Assembly: GCA_000827205.1 (NCBI GenBank)
Contig: KN832555.1
Coordinates: 1,352,893 to 1,416,892, forward strand
Direction of reading: 5' to 3'
Length of the DNA: 64,000 nucleotides
Source: Plicaturopsis crispa FD-325 SS-3
Taxonomy: Eukaryota > Basidiomycota > Agaricomycetes > Amylocorticiales > Amylocorticiaceae
Part shown: one piece after another, positions 10,306 through 21,587 of the stretch
Position numbering within the stretch: position 1 is the stretch's first letter
Layout: every line of letters begins with the position of its first letter
Made by a program: the position numbers and the translations under genes
The notes under the pieces: model-generated
What the model was told of the DNA's origin: nothing
Databases searched by the model: none
The model's input: the letters and a program-made list of their open reading frames with translations, nothing else

Positions 10306-11089
10306 CTAGTAACCGAGCTGGGTAAGTTTTTCGAATGAGGGTGCAGCATCTGTGGTGGCCTTCTGGCGCAGCTTGACAGCCGCAAGCTATAACATGAGGG
10401 GTAAGTAAAATCGCAAAGAGGACGATTTTGAATGAGGGCGTACCTTGCGCTCGTGGAAAGCCTGGGATTTAATCTTCCTCTTCTCCTCAAGGCGGTCAAC
10501 GACATCCTTGTAGCCCCACCCAACCTCATGCGAAAGACGCTAGATAATTGATTGCAAGCGTTAGATCGGCCAAATTGCGTTGTCAGTTGATCAGTCGCAC
10601 CTTCACAGTGCAGTACTTCCGTCCAGGCTTCAGCCTGAGTACCCGCAGCGCCTCCGGGACGACCATGCGCTTCTTCTTGTCGTATGGTGGGGGGACACCC
10701 TCGTAGAGCTTCAGGCGGTCGAGAGCGGCTTTGCCGCGAGGCGACTTGTGCGGCGTCATGCCGCGAATGGCGCGGAAGAGGATTTTGGAGGGGGCACGGT
10801 GATGGAAGGGGCCAGACTTTTTAGGGTTGACGATATGGCGTTTGTGCAGGAAGTTGTGGTATCGCAGCTATGCAATGGCGTCAGTGCGCGCTCGAATGCG
10901 CATTACTGAGACGGGGAAATGTGTGTTTACCTTGTTGCGGAAGAAGCTGCCGGAGATGTTGATCTCCTCGCACCGCACTACGACGATTTTCTGGCCAGAG
11001 AGCACCTGCTTGGAGATGATGGAGGCCAGCCGCCCAAGGAGATGACCCTTGCCATCAATGACGATGGGTGTCGAGGAGAATGTGGCCAT
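10306..11089 (-). CDS. RPL16: Large ribosomal subunit protein uL13 (RPL16/L13a)
   Basis: Cytosolic 60S protein. Four exons on the minus strand, with introns at 10868-10929 and 10540-10600 and a third near 10385-10450. Starts [20 protein letters not shown] and runs through [20 protein letters not shown] and [20 protein letters not shown] to FEKLTQLGY at the stop. Length is about 200 residues and no segment is missing, matching eukaryotic uL13. The introns are too short to carry typical intronic snoRNAs, unlike the human gene. Confidence 0.95.
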
Positions 11090-11604
11090 GGCGAAGTCTG
11101 TAAGCGTTTCGAGAGCGAATTCGAGGTCAATTCCGCGCACAAAACGGATAGAAATGACAGGGTGCAAACCTAGAGAGCAGAAAGAGAGTAGAGAATACGT
11201 TAGCGGACTGTTGACTGCGAAGGAGCTGTAATAATAATCTCACCTTGGGTGTCTTGAAGTCGTTCACAGTCACCACCGAGTCACACATTGTGGCTTGTAG
11301 AACTGTAAGATTTTGGGTTTCGCAAAATCCCGAAATTAAGATCACGTAATCATAAACTGCCATTGCGATTTCGACCTCCGCGATCTTGATCACGTCTATC
11401 CCAAGGAGGCACCTCGAGGCTCGAGAGCATCTGCTGGTCGTTCTGTGAGCGCTCAGGTGCACAACTCATGCTGACTAGTCTATCTGAGGCAAGATAGATC
11501 GCCAGGAAGTGCATGACAAGGCTCGCTCGGGGCAACGTCTGCAGGCTGTTCACTGTTCTATCAAATCTAATAAGTACTATGCCTGTGGGTCCATATGTAC
11601 AGAA
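11090..11604. promoter_or_regulatory. uL13 leader and promoter, with an upstream ATG
   Basis: On the minus strand an ATG at 11286-11288 opens MCDSVVTVNDFKTPK. An intron-like segment follows (GTGAGATTATT to CTCTCTAG). Splicing does not join it in frame to uL13. It therefore looks like a spliced 5' leader carrying an upstream ORF. Beyond it are the uL13 promoter and the 3' flank of the SMP-30 gene. Confidence 0.35.
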
Positions 11605-13034
11605 TCATCCCGTAAATTTGTGTCGCCATTGACCCCCTTTATAGTGGCCGGACAAGTCAACCCTGAAAAGATGCCCAGAGTCTGGACGGATATCGATGAC
11701 ATCAACGCGAATCTGCTAAACTTGCGACGTGATCGCCTACCTGGATATTGAGACTGTCTGCTGCCATCACCCCCCACTGCCCTGCAGTGTGCAGTCGTGA
11801 CATAGAGCTGGTCTTCATTAAGGCCTTGCTGTCGCCGTCAGCTATGATTTTAGATTCTACGGGAAGGAGGAATTCACCTCCAAAACAACAGGCCGTGATG
11901 TTTAGGGCCGTTGGGAAATATATCTCAGCGTCGGGAGTGCCTTCGCTCGTAAATCTGACCACCTTCGAGCCACCAAACCTAACCATGTCATAGCGAGCTG
12001 CTTACATGAACCTCCTAACGAAAATATGAACGGGCGTACCGTGCGCTCCATATACCACCCTCACTGTCAACACACAGCCCATCTGCGAATGTGCCGTCCG
12101 GATAACCATGTCGCAGTGCGTTTGTCAGGACGCGACGGTTCGATACGTTCCCGTCATCATAGTCATACGCGAGTATATCGTTGACGAGTGAGTCCGTGAA
12201 GTATCTATTCCAGATTTTGAGTAACACAAGAAAAAAGGAGCCCGTCCAGGAACACGCACAGTGTCTTCTCGTCGGGACTCCACCCCAGACCGTTCGAATC
12301 CTATTTCGTGCAGTTTACAGTCTTTCGTGAGGCCGAAGGATCAAGTACTACGACGTACAGTGAATGGACCCGGATCTACCACGACACAGCGACCGTCTGC
12401 TGGATCGTACCGGTAGAGTTGACCGGGAATGTTATGTTGCTCAGAAACGAGCGTCCCCGCAAAAAAGCGACCTTCGACTGTGTTATGGGTCTGGAAAACG
12501 GTTGAAATGATGTCTAAAGCACCTTTGCTGTCGCATGCCCCGTCATTAAATCGCGTGAAACGCGCATGATGGTCGGGGAGCGGCGTGCACAGATACTTGA
12601 TTATCCCGTCCTCGATGATGCCAAAGCCTTTGGCGGCTACACAGGCGAGCTGTAGTTGACAATGTAAGCGCGATCATGGATCACATGCGGCGAGCTAAGC
12701 GTGTCCACGAACACCCTTTCCATTTTGGCGTAACGCGAGGCACGTCACAGGCTCATCGTATTGTTCCAGAACGAGGTCGTTTGTAACGGTATTAAAGTGA
12801 AACACCTAGTACAAGTCTTAGAGGACGCGCCGATTTCCGTTACAAGAACTGCACTCACTTTCATCTCATCGATGTCAACGAAGTGCAAAGTCGCGTCCGA
12901 CGCGTCATAAAGTGGTCCTTCAAGGACCGTGGCATCAGCCAAAAACAGACGGCAATTGAAAACACTAAAAGTTCACCTTCTCCCAGCGTGCAGCCCACCC
13001 GTAGGAGTGGCTGTCCTGCGGTAAACGTCCGCAT
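11605..13034 (-). CDS. SMP-30/gluconolactonase-like (regucalcin-type) protein
   Basis: Six-bladed beta-propeller of the SMP-30 / lactonase family, expected to hydrolyse sugar lactones with a bound divalent metal. Multi-exon on the minus strand. Splicing gives MRTFTAGQPLLRVGCTLGEG then PLYDASDATLHFVDID, where the first metal-binding Glu is the E of GEG. Later exons give HARFNDGACD, SNGLGWSPDEKTLYFTDS, FADGLCVDSEGGIWSAR, FGGSKVVRFTSEG, LNEDQLYVTTA and PDSGHLFRVDLSG, and it ends WRHKFTG. The N/D metal residues of the family (FNDG, SNGLGWSPD, DSL) are visible. Junctions were chosen because they restore these family motifs. Substrate unknown. Confidence 0.88.
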
Positions 13035-13513
13035 GAGGAGGCGGTCCGGTCGTTCCGGTCGGGGGTGAAAGGGTCGGACGACGTGCATAACATCCGTCAG
13101 ACGACGCGCCGTATTTATACGGAAACTGACGAGAGCACGCCAGCCTCCAGGCGTTATCAGGAGCTATCACGAGGCCTCCTAAGACGTGTAGACAAGGAGG
13201 CGCCCGGATCGTCCATGTCGGACGGGCATCGGCGGAGGAAAACGACTGAGCAGTCAGCATGGAATGGAGAGCGAAAACTCAATACGCAATAGCACAAAGG
13301 ATGAGCAGCACCATTCCCTGGGAGGTGCCGGTGTTTCGAATGGTCTTGCTAAGCGCGTACAGCAGCATGCACCTTCGCGTTATCCTGACCTTCGGGCAAA
13401 TCAGGCATATATCCGTGATATAGCGAGTTGTGAATCGAGTGACGCGTTTCTCAGAGAATGTAGATAAGTAACACCGATGACTAGGCCACAGGATGGAATC
13501 CATTAAACGCCCT
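13035..13513. other. Intergenic
   Basis: About 480 bp between the SMP-30 start and the ACP stop. Frames are short and I recognise nothing coding. Confidence 0.4.
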
Positions 13514-14124
13514 CTAATGAGCTGTACATACATGACACGTGTTAGACTAAGTCCGCGTAACAGTGAGGCGTGTAACAGTGAGCTATGCTGACCTTCTGGT
13601 GTCTTTGCAATGTACTCGATAGCTGGAGAGCAAGGACGTAGTGTGTCAGATGATGTCACGCTTGTACGGAGCAATGTGCTCACCCTGGTCGACCGTTTCG
13701 ATCCGGTCTGCCTCCTCATCCGGGATCTCAATTGAAAACTCCTGTCCGCGCAGAATAGTCAAGCAAACTGCAACGCGAACGAACGTCAGGGAGAACACTT
13801 GCCTCTTCGACGGCCATAACAACCTCGACGGCGTCCAAGCTGTCAAGGCCCAAGTCTTTCGCAAACGACGACGTTGGTGTGAGCTGTAAACAATATATAA
13901 GCATTCCACGCCGGAAGACCACGGCTACGGCTACGAACTTTTGACGGGTCCACTCGCTCGAACTCTTTCAATACGTTGAGCACCCGAGACTGGATGTCCT
14001 CTTTTGAGAGACCCGCGGCAGCGGAGAAGGCGCGCATGGGCAGCTGCATCTGCACGCGCGGTAATGCGAGCGCTACGCGTGGGCGGGCGACATTCCGGGC
14101 AGCGAGACGGAGGAAGGAGGACAT
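13514..14124 (-). CDS. ACP1: Mitochondrial acyl carrier protein
   Basis: Carries acyl chains on 4'-phosphopantetheine for mitochondrial fatty acid and lipoate synthesis, and is a complex I / LYR partner. Starts MSSFLRLAARNVARPRVALA, a basic presequence, followed by the helical domain ERVDPSK, LTPTSSFAKDLG, LDSLDAVEVVMAVEE, EFSIEIPDEEAD and RIETVDQAIEYIAK, ending TPEAH. The phosphopantetheine Ser is in GLDSLD. The intron at 13742-13802 uses a GC donor (GAAGAG then GCAAGT) and restores VEEEFSIEIP. The last intron leaves a tiny exon encoding AH and stop. It shares a 178-bp divergent promoter with the mitochondrial bL17m gene. Confidence 0.93.
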
Positions 14125-14302
14125 GTTGACAGGAAGTGGGTTTTGACGAGGAGGTGGGGAGAGAATTTGCTCAGCGACGCGCGGGGGTCACCGCTGGTCG
14201 GGTGTGCCGTTTCTCACGCCACCGGAACGGTCTCGGCCAGACACTTTTCGTGGAAATGAAGTCTGCGCGCGCTGCCGCGTCTGTAGCTCTCTACCGCCCA
14301 CC
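14125..14302. promoter_or_regulatory. Bidirectional promoter, ACP / bL17m
   Basis: Only 178 bp separate two divergent starts of mitochondrial-protein genes, so the promoters must overlap or be shared. No TATA box seen. Confidence 0.55.
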
Positions 14303-15328
14303 ATGAAGCACCGTGTCGCCTTTCGAAAGTTCTCGCGGACGTCCTCGCACAGGAACCTAATGCTACGGTGCGCCTTGCCGCCATCTTTGAAGCGGGGAAC
14401 GTTGCTTACTCAAATTCCGCAGAAATTTGGTCACGTCGCTATTCGAGCATGAGCAGATCCAGACCACCCTGCCAAAGGCGAAAGACACTGCGCGTCTCGC
14501 GGAAAAGGTGATACGAACTCTCCCTTCATGCACCAGGATACATTCCACTCACGCGGCCCTATTAGGTTATCACCATGGGCAAGAAGAACAACCTGTCCGC
14601 GTTCCGTCGCGCAACCGCCTTCCTCCTGAAGCCCGAGGTCGTCCCCAAAGTCTTCGAGACCTTCGCCGCCCGGTACGCAGACCGCCCCGGCGGCTACACC
14701 CGGATACACAAATTCGGAAACCGCACAGGCGACAACGCACCCACCGCCATCCTCGAACTCGTCGACAACCCCAGGGACATAAAGACGGAGATGACTGCGC
14801 GGGCGGTGGGCTGGGAGATGTTGCGGGAAAACCGGAAGCATAGGGATATCGGCTCGATTCGAGACGAAGGGCTGAGGGGGACGAAGGACCTGATCGACGT
14901 GGAGAGACGTCTCCGGCCCGAGAAGGCTGGGAGACTGCGGCCACTGACGAGGTGGAATTTGCAGAAAACCTTGAAGTACAAGGACTCCGCCGCTGTAGAA
15001 GCTTTCCGTCAAAAGGCCGAGGATTATGTGGTACGTCGTCATCTCTTCACTTCGAGCGCGGGTATATGCCAACGACGTTAATTTCTTACAGGACCACCTA
15101 TTGGCGAAGTCGCGGTCGGGCATGCTAGCCAAGCCGGCGGGCATCGCTGTTGACAACAAGCCAGTCGTAGGCTGGGCGGTCCCGGGCGAAACACCTGGCG
15201 CGATGCGCGCCGTACAGGGTGCTCTCGCCAAGCCACAGTGGAAACCCCAGTGGAAGCCGAAATGGGCGCTGCATAGCGCCCAGTCGTCGCAGAATGGTTT
15301 CCTCGCTACCCGGACTGCACCTCAGTAA
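14303..15328 (+). CDS. MRPL8: Mitochondrial large-subunit ribosomal protein bL17m
   Basis: Mitoribosomal 54S protein. Four exons. Starts MKHRVAFRKFSRTSSHRNLM, the bacterial L17 opening, then NLVTSLFEHEQIQTTLPKAK, DTARLAEKV, ITMGKKNNLSAFRRA, YADRPGGYTRIHKFGNR and NAPTAILELVDNP. A C-terminal extension of about 170 residues beyond bacterial L17 includes the repeated WKPQWKPKW near the end. The start codon aligns with the bacterial L17 N-terminus, so any targeting signal lies in its basic first helix. It ends in the sequence before the convergent alcohol dehydrogenase gene. Confidence 0.92.
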
Positions 15329-15557
15329 ATACCATTACCAAGGCAATTGTCTTCGCACTCCATCCTGCGCTACGCATCTCGCACACCCCTCATATACTTC
15401 AAATTCATAATATTTATGCCGGAAAGCAACTGGAAAGCGAGCACTACTCGTTGGTACGGTACAGGGTTACATGTTACAGTTAATAATACAGGTCAAGGCC
15501 AAAGAAACGACCTCAAAGACATCCAATCATTCCGTGTCGTCAACACTGCGGCTACGT

Positions 15558-17213
15558 TCAGTCCTCCCACTCATCCACCCTCGTCAACTTAGGGCAGTTG
15601 GAGCTCGCAGGGTTGGAAAACTGGGTCTCGACGAAGACTTTCTCCACACCACTCCGCCTACGGTCGAATGCGTCGTACAGCTTCGCCATATCGTCGATAG
15701 GCACGCGATGGGTGATCATACTAGCCACGATACCAGTCAGCCTCGAGAGCGCTGATCTCAATTTAACCAGATATACGCACAACGTGGGGTCAAATTTGCC
15801 AGGGATGATGTAGTCGTTCAGTATCTCCTCCCAATATTTGTGGACGGGTGCTTGGCCATTGCCGATCAGGCGGACGCCCTTCTCCATGAGCGCACCGACG
15901 TTGACGCCGTTGGCAAAGCCGGAATACGCGGCGATGATCCCACAGCGCCCCATCTTGCGGACAGAGGTTATCATCTCGTTGATGCTCTCCGGGACGTCCG
16001 TCTCCAGCATGAGCAGTTTCTGCGCTTTGTGGAGAAGAGTCTTCGGCTCGTGGAACGACCCTAAGAATTGTGCACGTCGTATTCAGAGCTTTGAAGTAAC
16101 GATCCACGGGGGTACTGACCACAATCAATGGCGACGTCCAAGCCTCCGGGGACGAGCTCCTGGAAGCGTTTGGTGATGTCTTTATGTTCTATGAAGTTGA
16201 TCGTCTCGATGCCGCTCTTTTCTTGGGCGAACTTGAGCCGGTCGGGGACGCCGTCGATTCCAATGACACGCGACGCCCCCTTAGCCAGGGCCCAGCGTGC
16301 TACACATTGACCGATAGGCCCAAGACCCTTTTTTCATATCCACTCTCAGTGAATAATACGGTTTTTGCGAACTGCAAGCAACGCACCCAGACACCGACAA
16401 CGTCGCCCTTTTCGACGCCTGTGTCCACGACAGCGTGATAGCTCGTGGGGAGGACGTCGGACAGGTATATCGCCTGCTCATCCGTCACCCCGTCGGGTAT
16501 GGGAAGCAGGTTGACTTCGCCAATGGGGACGCGAACATATTCTGCTTGGCCTCCGGGGAACCCTCCGGTGAAATGGGAGTAGCCGAAGAAACCCGCGTCG
16601 CGGTTGCCGTACATGTAGTTTTGAAGTCTGGATGATTTTGATAAACTCGGTGGCACTCATGGGGAAGACGAAAGCACTTACGATGAATTGTTTGTACGGT
16701 CGCAGAATGAAGATAGTTTCTTGTCGCAATACCGGCAGTGCCCGCATGCGATCTGGAAAGACGCTACCACTCGTTGACCGATCTTGAGTTTCTTCACATT
16801 TGGTCCAACACGGTCGACTACGCCCATGAACTGCGAATAATTTAATTCATCGTCACTCTGTGTATAAACCACAACCCTGACGTACCTCGTGCCCGAGAAT
16901 GTCGCCCTTCTGTAAATTCATGATTTCGCCGTGGTAGAGGTGCAGGTCGGAGCCGCAGATGGTAGTGCCCGTCACTTTGAGAATGACATCGTCGGGCTCG
17001 GTGACGTCTGGAATAGGTGCATCGACAACGCGAACGTCCGTTGTACCGAACCATGCGAGCGCCTTCATCGTGACTCCGCCTTCCCGATGCTTATACTCGG
17101 GGTGGACCACTGTTGGGACGGGACCCATTTTCTACATGATCAACGCTCGTCAGATACGAAAGAACATAAGATTTGATGCTCACTTCTTGGACTTTGTTGG
17201 ATGCAAATTGCAT
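15558..17213 (-). CDS. Zinc-dependent alcohol dehydrogenase (MDR family)
   Basis: Medium-chain NAD(P)-dependent dehydrogenase resembling glutathione-independent formaldehyde dehydrogenases. Multi-exon. The first exon MQFASNKVQE splices to KMGPVPTVVHPEYKHREGG and MKALAWFGTTDVRV. Catalytic zinc residues are in TTICGSDLHLYHGE and GHE. The structural-zinc lobe ACGHCRYCDKKLSSFC has four Cys. After an intron the Rossmann motif GLGPIGQCVARWALAKGAS and a GID acidic end appear. The C-terminus reads PIDDMAKLYDAFDRR then KVFVETQFSN. The domain order and length (about 410 residues) are complete. Substrate cannot be fixed. Confidence 0.9.
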
Positions 17214-18027
17214 GTTGTGCAGATGTGTTGTGAGGAGGAAAAAGGTGAATAGAATGCGGAGATCACACAGGCCTTCATTATAAGCAAAACGACGCCAGAA
17301 GAACCTCGACGATCCCAACGTACACCGAAGGAAACAAGGTAGAATGACGCCAGGACATACGAGCTTGATGACGTCGACGTACGGGTATACTTAGGGGCGC
17401 GTCGGGGACGCGTTCGCGTTCGCGATCCCGTGACTCGCTCGCTGTATCGCGAACAGCCAAAAGAGACTGCAGTTGTAAAGAGTCAGATACATACCAGGTG
17501 GCAAAGATTTGTAGGCGCTGTATCACAGAAGACATGGATCACGCCAACAGGAACAAGCGTCAGATGAGACCATCTGAGCAGCAACTTTCCGAACTTATCG
17601 CGCACTGGACATGTCCAAGCAGCTCTGGGAAGAGATATGGAACGGGCCGGGCACTGGCAGCAAAGCAGATAGACATCGCGAGACACGATTATCGGCATCA
17701 CGATCCTATGACTTGCATGGGACCCACAAGCCGTGTTGACGGACCTGGAAGCGTTATTAATTGAAGAAGCCCCAGTAAACGCCGAAGCACAAAATAGACT
17801 GCACCAAAATTAAGAGAGAAGTATCGGCGAGGAACATGAAGAGATGACTTACCGGAGTAGACGATCACTATCCACAACTTGGCCTGAAATCCAGCCCCAT
17901 CGATGTCCTATCCTACAAATTGTCAGACTTGTTAAAACCCACGGTCTTCGATTCCTTTGGGAATTATCGAACGGAACGGCGGCTCTTAGGGGAGGGCGCA
18001 AGATAATGGCATCTAGAGTTCATGGTA
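17214..18027. other. Sparse region with unassigned exon-like pieces
   Basis: No complete gene. On the minus strand near 17770-17910 two pieces with a clean GTAAGT...TGCAG intron could encode GFQAKLWIVIVYS and a hydrophobic continuation. I cannot connect them to a full reading frame. They may be a decayed or undetected membrane-protein gene. Confidence 0.25.
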
Positions 18028-18275
18028 TCAGATCGCAAGCTGGTCCATGGCAGGCTTGGAAGGCACGGTGAGAATGAGTGTGACATTGTGGGCAAACACG
18101 AGCGGCAAAGCCGGATGGCTCCTATAGTGTTTCTCAGGATCTGCAAGGAACATATACAGCGGTCAGTTTGTAGACCGGAAATACGGTGGTGAGAGCGCAA
18201 ACTGACCTCTACTCGGCTGGACTCACCAACACGTTGAAAACACGAGTCCGAACGAGTGTCTAAGTATTGCTCCAT
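18028..18275 (-). CDS. Small two-exon hypothetical protein
   Basis: Not recognised. ATG at 18273-18275 gives MEQYLDTRSDSCFQRV. An intron with GTGAGT donor and CCTTGCAG acceptor follows, then DPEKHYRSHPALPLVFAHN and VTLILTVPSKPAMDQLAI to a TGA, about 54 residues. The splice signals are good and the second exon looks coding, but the frame is short and could be an exon pair of a longer gene. Confidence 0.25.
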
Positions 18276-18653
18276 GCTGAATGGACAGGTCTGATGTGAG
18301 ATGACACCGCACTTCCGTGCCCTGCTGGGGGTGTCGATCCCGTCCCTGGGCGTATGCGCACATCTGGCAATTGGACGCAGTGAGCAAAAAAAAGGTGATA
18401 AAATTACGTTGCAAATTATACGGGTGTCGAGGGTTCATTATGTAGGGGAACCAAAAGTTCTGTAGTATGAGCCAATCTTGATGGTGGTACAGCGTCCAAC
18501 TTCACCGCGCCTCAAGCATCACCACGCGCCAAACACCCAAAAACCTAGGGCGGTCGATACCAGCTCGTAACCAGGCCCATCGTGCTATTAACATTCAAAC
18601 TACGTCAACGAGCGAGCGAGAGAGCAACGGCCATGCGTTTTACATACCTAACA

Positions 18654-19103
18654 CTATGAATCATTCCATATGCAAAAGCGGTTGTCTTGCCAAAGGCGGT
18701 CGACTGCCACGCCGTTGACGGGCGGCAGAGCACTCGTGTTGGGCTGCGGCCGTACAGGCGGTGCACCCCCGAAAAGCGGTGATATGTCGCAGCAGAGATC
18801 TCGCCACGTTCGCGCGCTGTGTTCAATTGCCACGACGCGTCAGACCGTGCACGGACGCGGAACAAAAAAATAGGGCCACAAAAACACTTACGTGACATTC
18901 GCGACTTTCGCGTGCGCCTTTAGCGCATACCGATACACCGACCCCGCATCAAGGACGAGCGTCACGCTCTCGCCGGGATGGAGGAGGACGATCGCCCCAG
19001 TGTTCCGACCGTAGTCTCGGAGGAGCTGGACGGTCGCAAAATCGCGTGTGTCATTCGTAAAAACGAGCAGGACCTCGTACGAGTGCGCGCTGACGGAGGG
19101 CAT
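18654..19103 (-). CDS. Unrecognised 124-residue two-exon protein, paralogue 1
   Basis: I do not recognise this family. Exon 1 (18892-19103) begins MPSVSAHSYEVLLVFTNDTR, continues with FATVQL and GESVTLVLDAGSVYRYALK. A 75-nt GTAAGT...CACAG intron (18817-18891, phase 2) follows. Exon 2 (18654-18816) encodes ARTWRDLCCD and LPPVNGVAVDRLW. It has no signal peptide and no membrane helix; alternating hydrophobic residues suggest a beta-rich fold. A paralogue at 23666-24113 has the same length, the same intron phase and aligned motifs (YEVL, NDT, ATVQL, VLxAGxxYxY, W(R/K)DxxC, GVxVxR). Conservation across two diverged copies is the main evidence that it is a real gene. Confidence 0.6.
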
Positions 19104-19960
19104 GGGTGTGGGGCGTCGATGGGGTCTGCGTCACGGATGGATGTGTTGCGACAGCGAGCGTTATGTTTGAGGGGTAGAGGGAAGCAGCAGGGTGAGAGCA
19201 GAGGATGCGAGGAAAGGAAAGGGCTGGCAGGTGGGACAAGCTCTGGCTCCTGAGTAGCGTCTGCGGGGTGATTCGAGTCTGGCTTCTGTGAGAGAGGTGT
19301 TCAATGCGAGAAGTATTGCGAAGGCTTGCTCTGTTTGCATTTCGCCAGCATTTAACTATCCTCCTGAACCGGTGCACGTATTATTGCTTATGACGGATGC
19401 TGCGAGCAGTTTTTGTCCTCGAGGATGAAGTATACCGGAAACAATGACACCGCATCCACGTTGTGCTGTGCATTGTCCGGTAGAATTGCGCATTTATAGC
19501 GGACGAAAAGGGCGCCTAGAGAATGCAGACTGGGGGGACGCTGAATGAGAAAATCGGAGACCAAAAGAGCAACCGCATGCGCGAACGGCGAGGTAGGCCT
19601 GAGACGAAACGCAAAAACCCTTCCAGCCAGACAACCTTCAAAAGAGCATCTCCGGAAACATGTGACAGTGACATGCCCGATAATAAAACATATCGACTTC
19701 CGACTGCTCCGCGATCCCCCACCAGGCCACAGCCTTCGAGCTCTAAAGAACGCTTAGGATGAGTGTCCGGCACCACCACCATCTGCTTGACTGGTAAGCT
19801 CTGTAGACGGTAAGCATATCATCAGCAATCTCGGCAACAAATGATCATTAGGTATCCGAGTCCTGTAAACCGTACAGTCGTGCATGCTATCAATATGCGA
19901 AACAAGGTCCAATAGTCCATTGACAAAGGCAACACGACGAACATACGAGAAATGCAATCA
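19104..19960. other. Intergenic
   Basis: About 850 bp with no supported gene. Open frames at 19516-19782 on both strands overlap each other and show no family features. Confidence 0.35.
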
Positions 19961-21181
19961 CTATCGTCCTGCCGAGAAGAATGAATAGTCAAAGTCCGCC
20001 GGGTTAGACTTCTGCAGTCGCGGTGTTTTCCGACGAAACGATCCCTCCGCTATATCGCACAATCGGTCAGTAAATGCGAAGATAGGACATGGTGGACGAC
20101 GACAGACCCGCTTGAACAAGTACATCTGCGGCACAATCTGGACCAGCTAAAGATCAGGACTCACCCGGATGAGCCTGACTGGTCGGTGGCCTGTTGATAT
20201 CCTCCCCTCTCCCTGTGAAGTAGTTATTGTTGTAGTTAGGGGTCGGCCCGGGATCCTGCGTGTACGCGCTAGGCGGCTGTGATACCCCCGTGCGATTCGA
20301 AGGCTGGCGGGCTGGCGGATACCCTCCATACCCCTTGTCGCCCATAACGGAGGCATCGCTCGTTTGCCTCGCGTGACCGTAACCCGCGTCTTCGTCCATC
20401 GAGGGTCTGGAGTCCCATGGGTCGTTGCGACTCGTCATGGGGATGTCCGACGTAAGGGGGTTGGTGGGATCGTAGACGCTGTCGTATTTCTCGTGATCGC
20501 GCTGCTGCGCAGAGGCATACGAGGAGACAACGACATAAAAGTACAGCTGCATAAATGTGGTCAAATTAGAGTGTACTTGATCAGGATCATTCCACGCACC
20601 TGGGCAATCGCAAAAAGAACCCAAAGGCCACCCATGATTCCGACATCGACCCACCCGAAGATATTGCACATCGTTGTCCCTTCTGTATTGGTCGTACTCC
20701 CGAAAAATGTATTTTCACAGTTTGTCTGCGCGGTCGAGTGGCGAGAAGCTGAAATAGCGATCCACACCGCTGCTACGGCAAATGCAGCCACAGTGATCAT
20801 GCTATGTAACGTCACGTATCGACGATACATTATCGCCTTTTCCTGTGATAACTGTGTTTAGCGGCATGCAAGGTACCTAGTAAATTTCTGCTTACTTGGG
20901 CTACACCGAGGAAACCGAAGACTTGTATGCCAGCTGCTACATAACATATTATGGCGAATATCCAAGGGGCGAAAGATGGGGTGGCTGCCCCAACGACTAG
21001 GATACGCGCATAACCATGAGCGATGATATTTCGTGGAAACAAACTGTATAAACTCACTGCTTGGCGTGGATATAGCGAGTGTCCCTACTACAATAGCCAG
21101 AACGATCTGTTCTGTCAAAGTCGCATAGATGCCAGCGTTCACAAGGGGGATGGCACAACAGCAGTACTCTCGTGGCTTCAT
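19961..21181 (-). CDS. Four-TM membrane protein with long cytosolic tail
   Basis: Family not recognised. Starts MKPREYCCCAIPLVNAGIYA and shows four hydrophobic segments: IPLVNAGIYATL plus VLAIVVGTLAI, APWIFAIICYVAAGIQVFGF, TVAAFAVAAVWIAISA, and VGIMGGLWVLFAIAQ with LYFYVVVSSYA. The loop between the third and fourth holds two Cys (NCENTFFG, TTMCNIFGW). The C-terminal tail is Gly/Tyr/Pro/Ser-rich (DKGYGGYPPARQPSN, NYNNNYFTG) and ends FDYSFFSAGR after a small last exon. Several introns. It lacks the CCG motif of tetraspanins. The shape suggests a plasma-membrane or endomembrane organiser. Divergent from the NPC2-like gene. Confidence 0.75.
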
Positions 21182-21587
21182 TGTTTGGGAGAAAGGAGGA
21201 GTGTCAAGGAGGAGTGCGTGCGAGTGCGACCGGGTGTGGTCCGTGGAGACAAGGTCAGAGGCCGATCGTCAACGAAAGTCCGGGTAGTGCTCAAATGTGA
21301 CGGCAGTGAAGAATGTGGACCTGCCAGCTGGACGTTGGCACCCAGAGACGCAAGATATGAGCACAGCAGATGAGGAAAACGAAAAGAAAGGTGGCCAGTG
21401 CTCAAGCGCTCAAGCCGTGCGCAGTACTTTTGCCAAGTCCGGAGGCGATGTCTGGGCGATGTCGTAGTGACGCCAATGACCGCGCCGCAAACGGCAATAT
21501 ATTCACACGCGTTATATCGGGTGGCGCCCCGCCCCCTGTACGCGAGCTGCCTGCTACATCCGTCCTCCTCTTGTTCGCTACCCCATC
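21182..21587. promoter_or_regulatory. Divergent region, four-TM / NPC2-like
   Basis: 406 bp between divergent starts. TATATC and CGCCCCGCCCCC words precede the NPC2-like start (about 21510-21540). No other feature. Confidence 0.35.

Noticed and set aside
19961-21181. Tetraspanin (Pls1/Tsp2) identity for the four-TM protein
   Set aside because: The extracellular loop lacks the CCG motif and conserved Cys pattern of tetraspanins.
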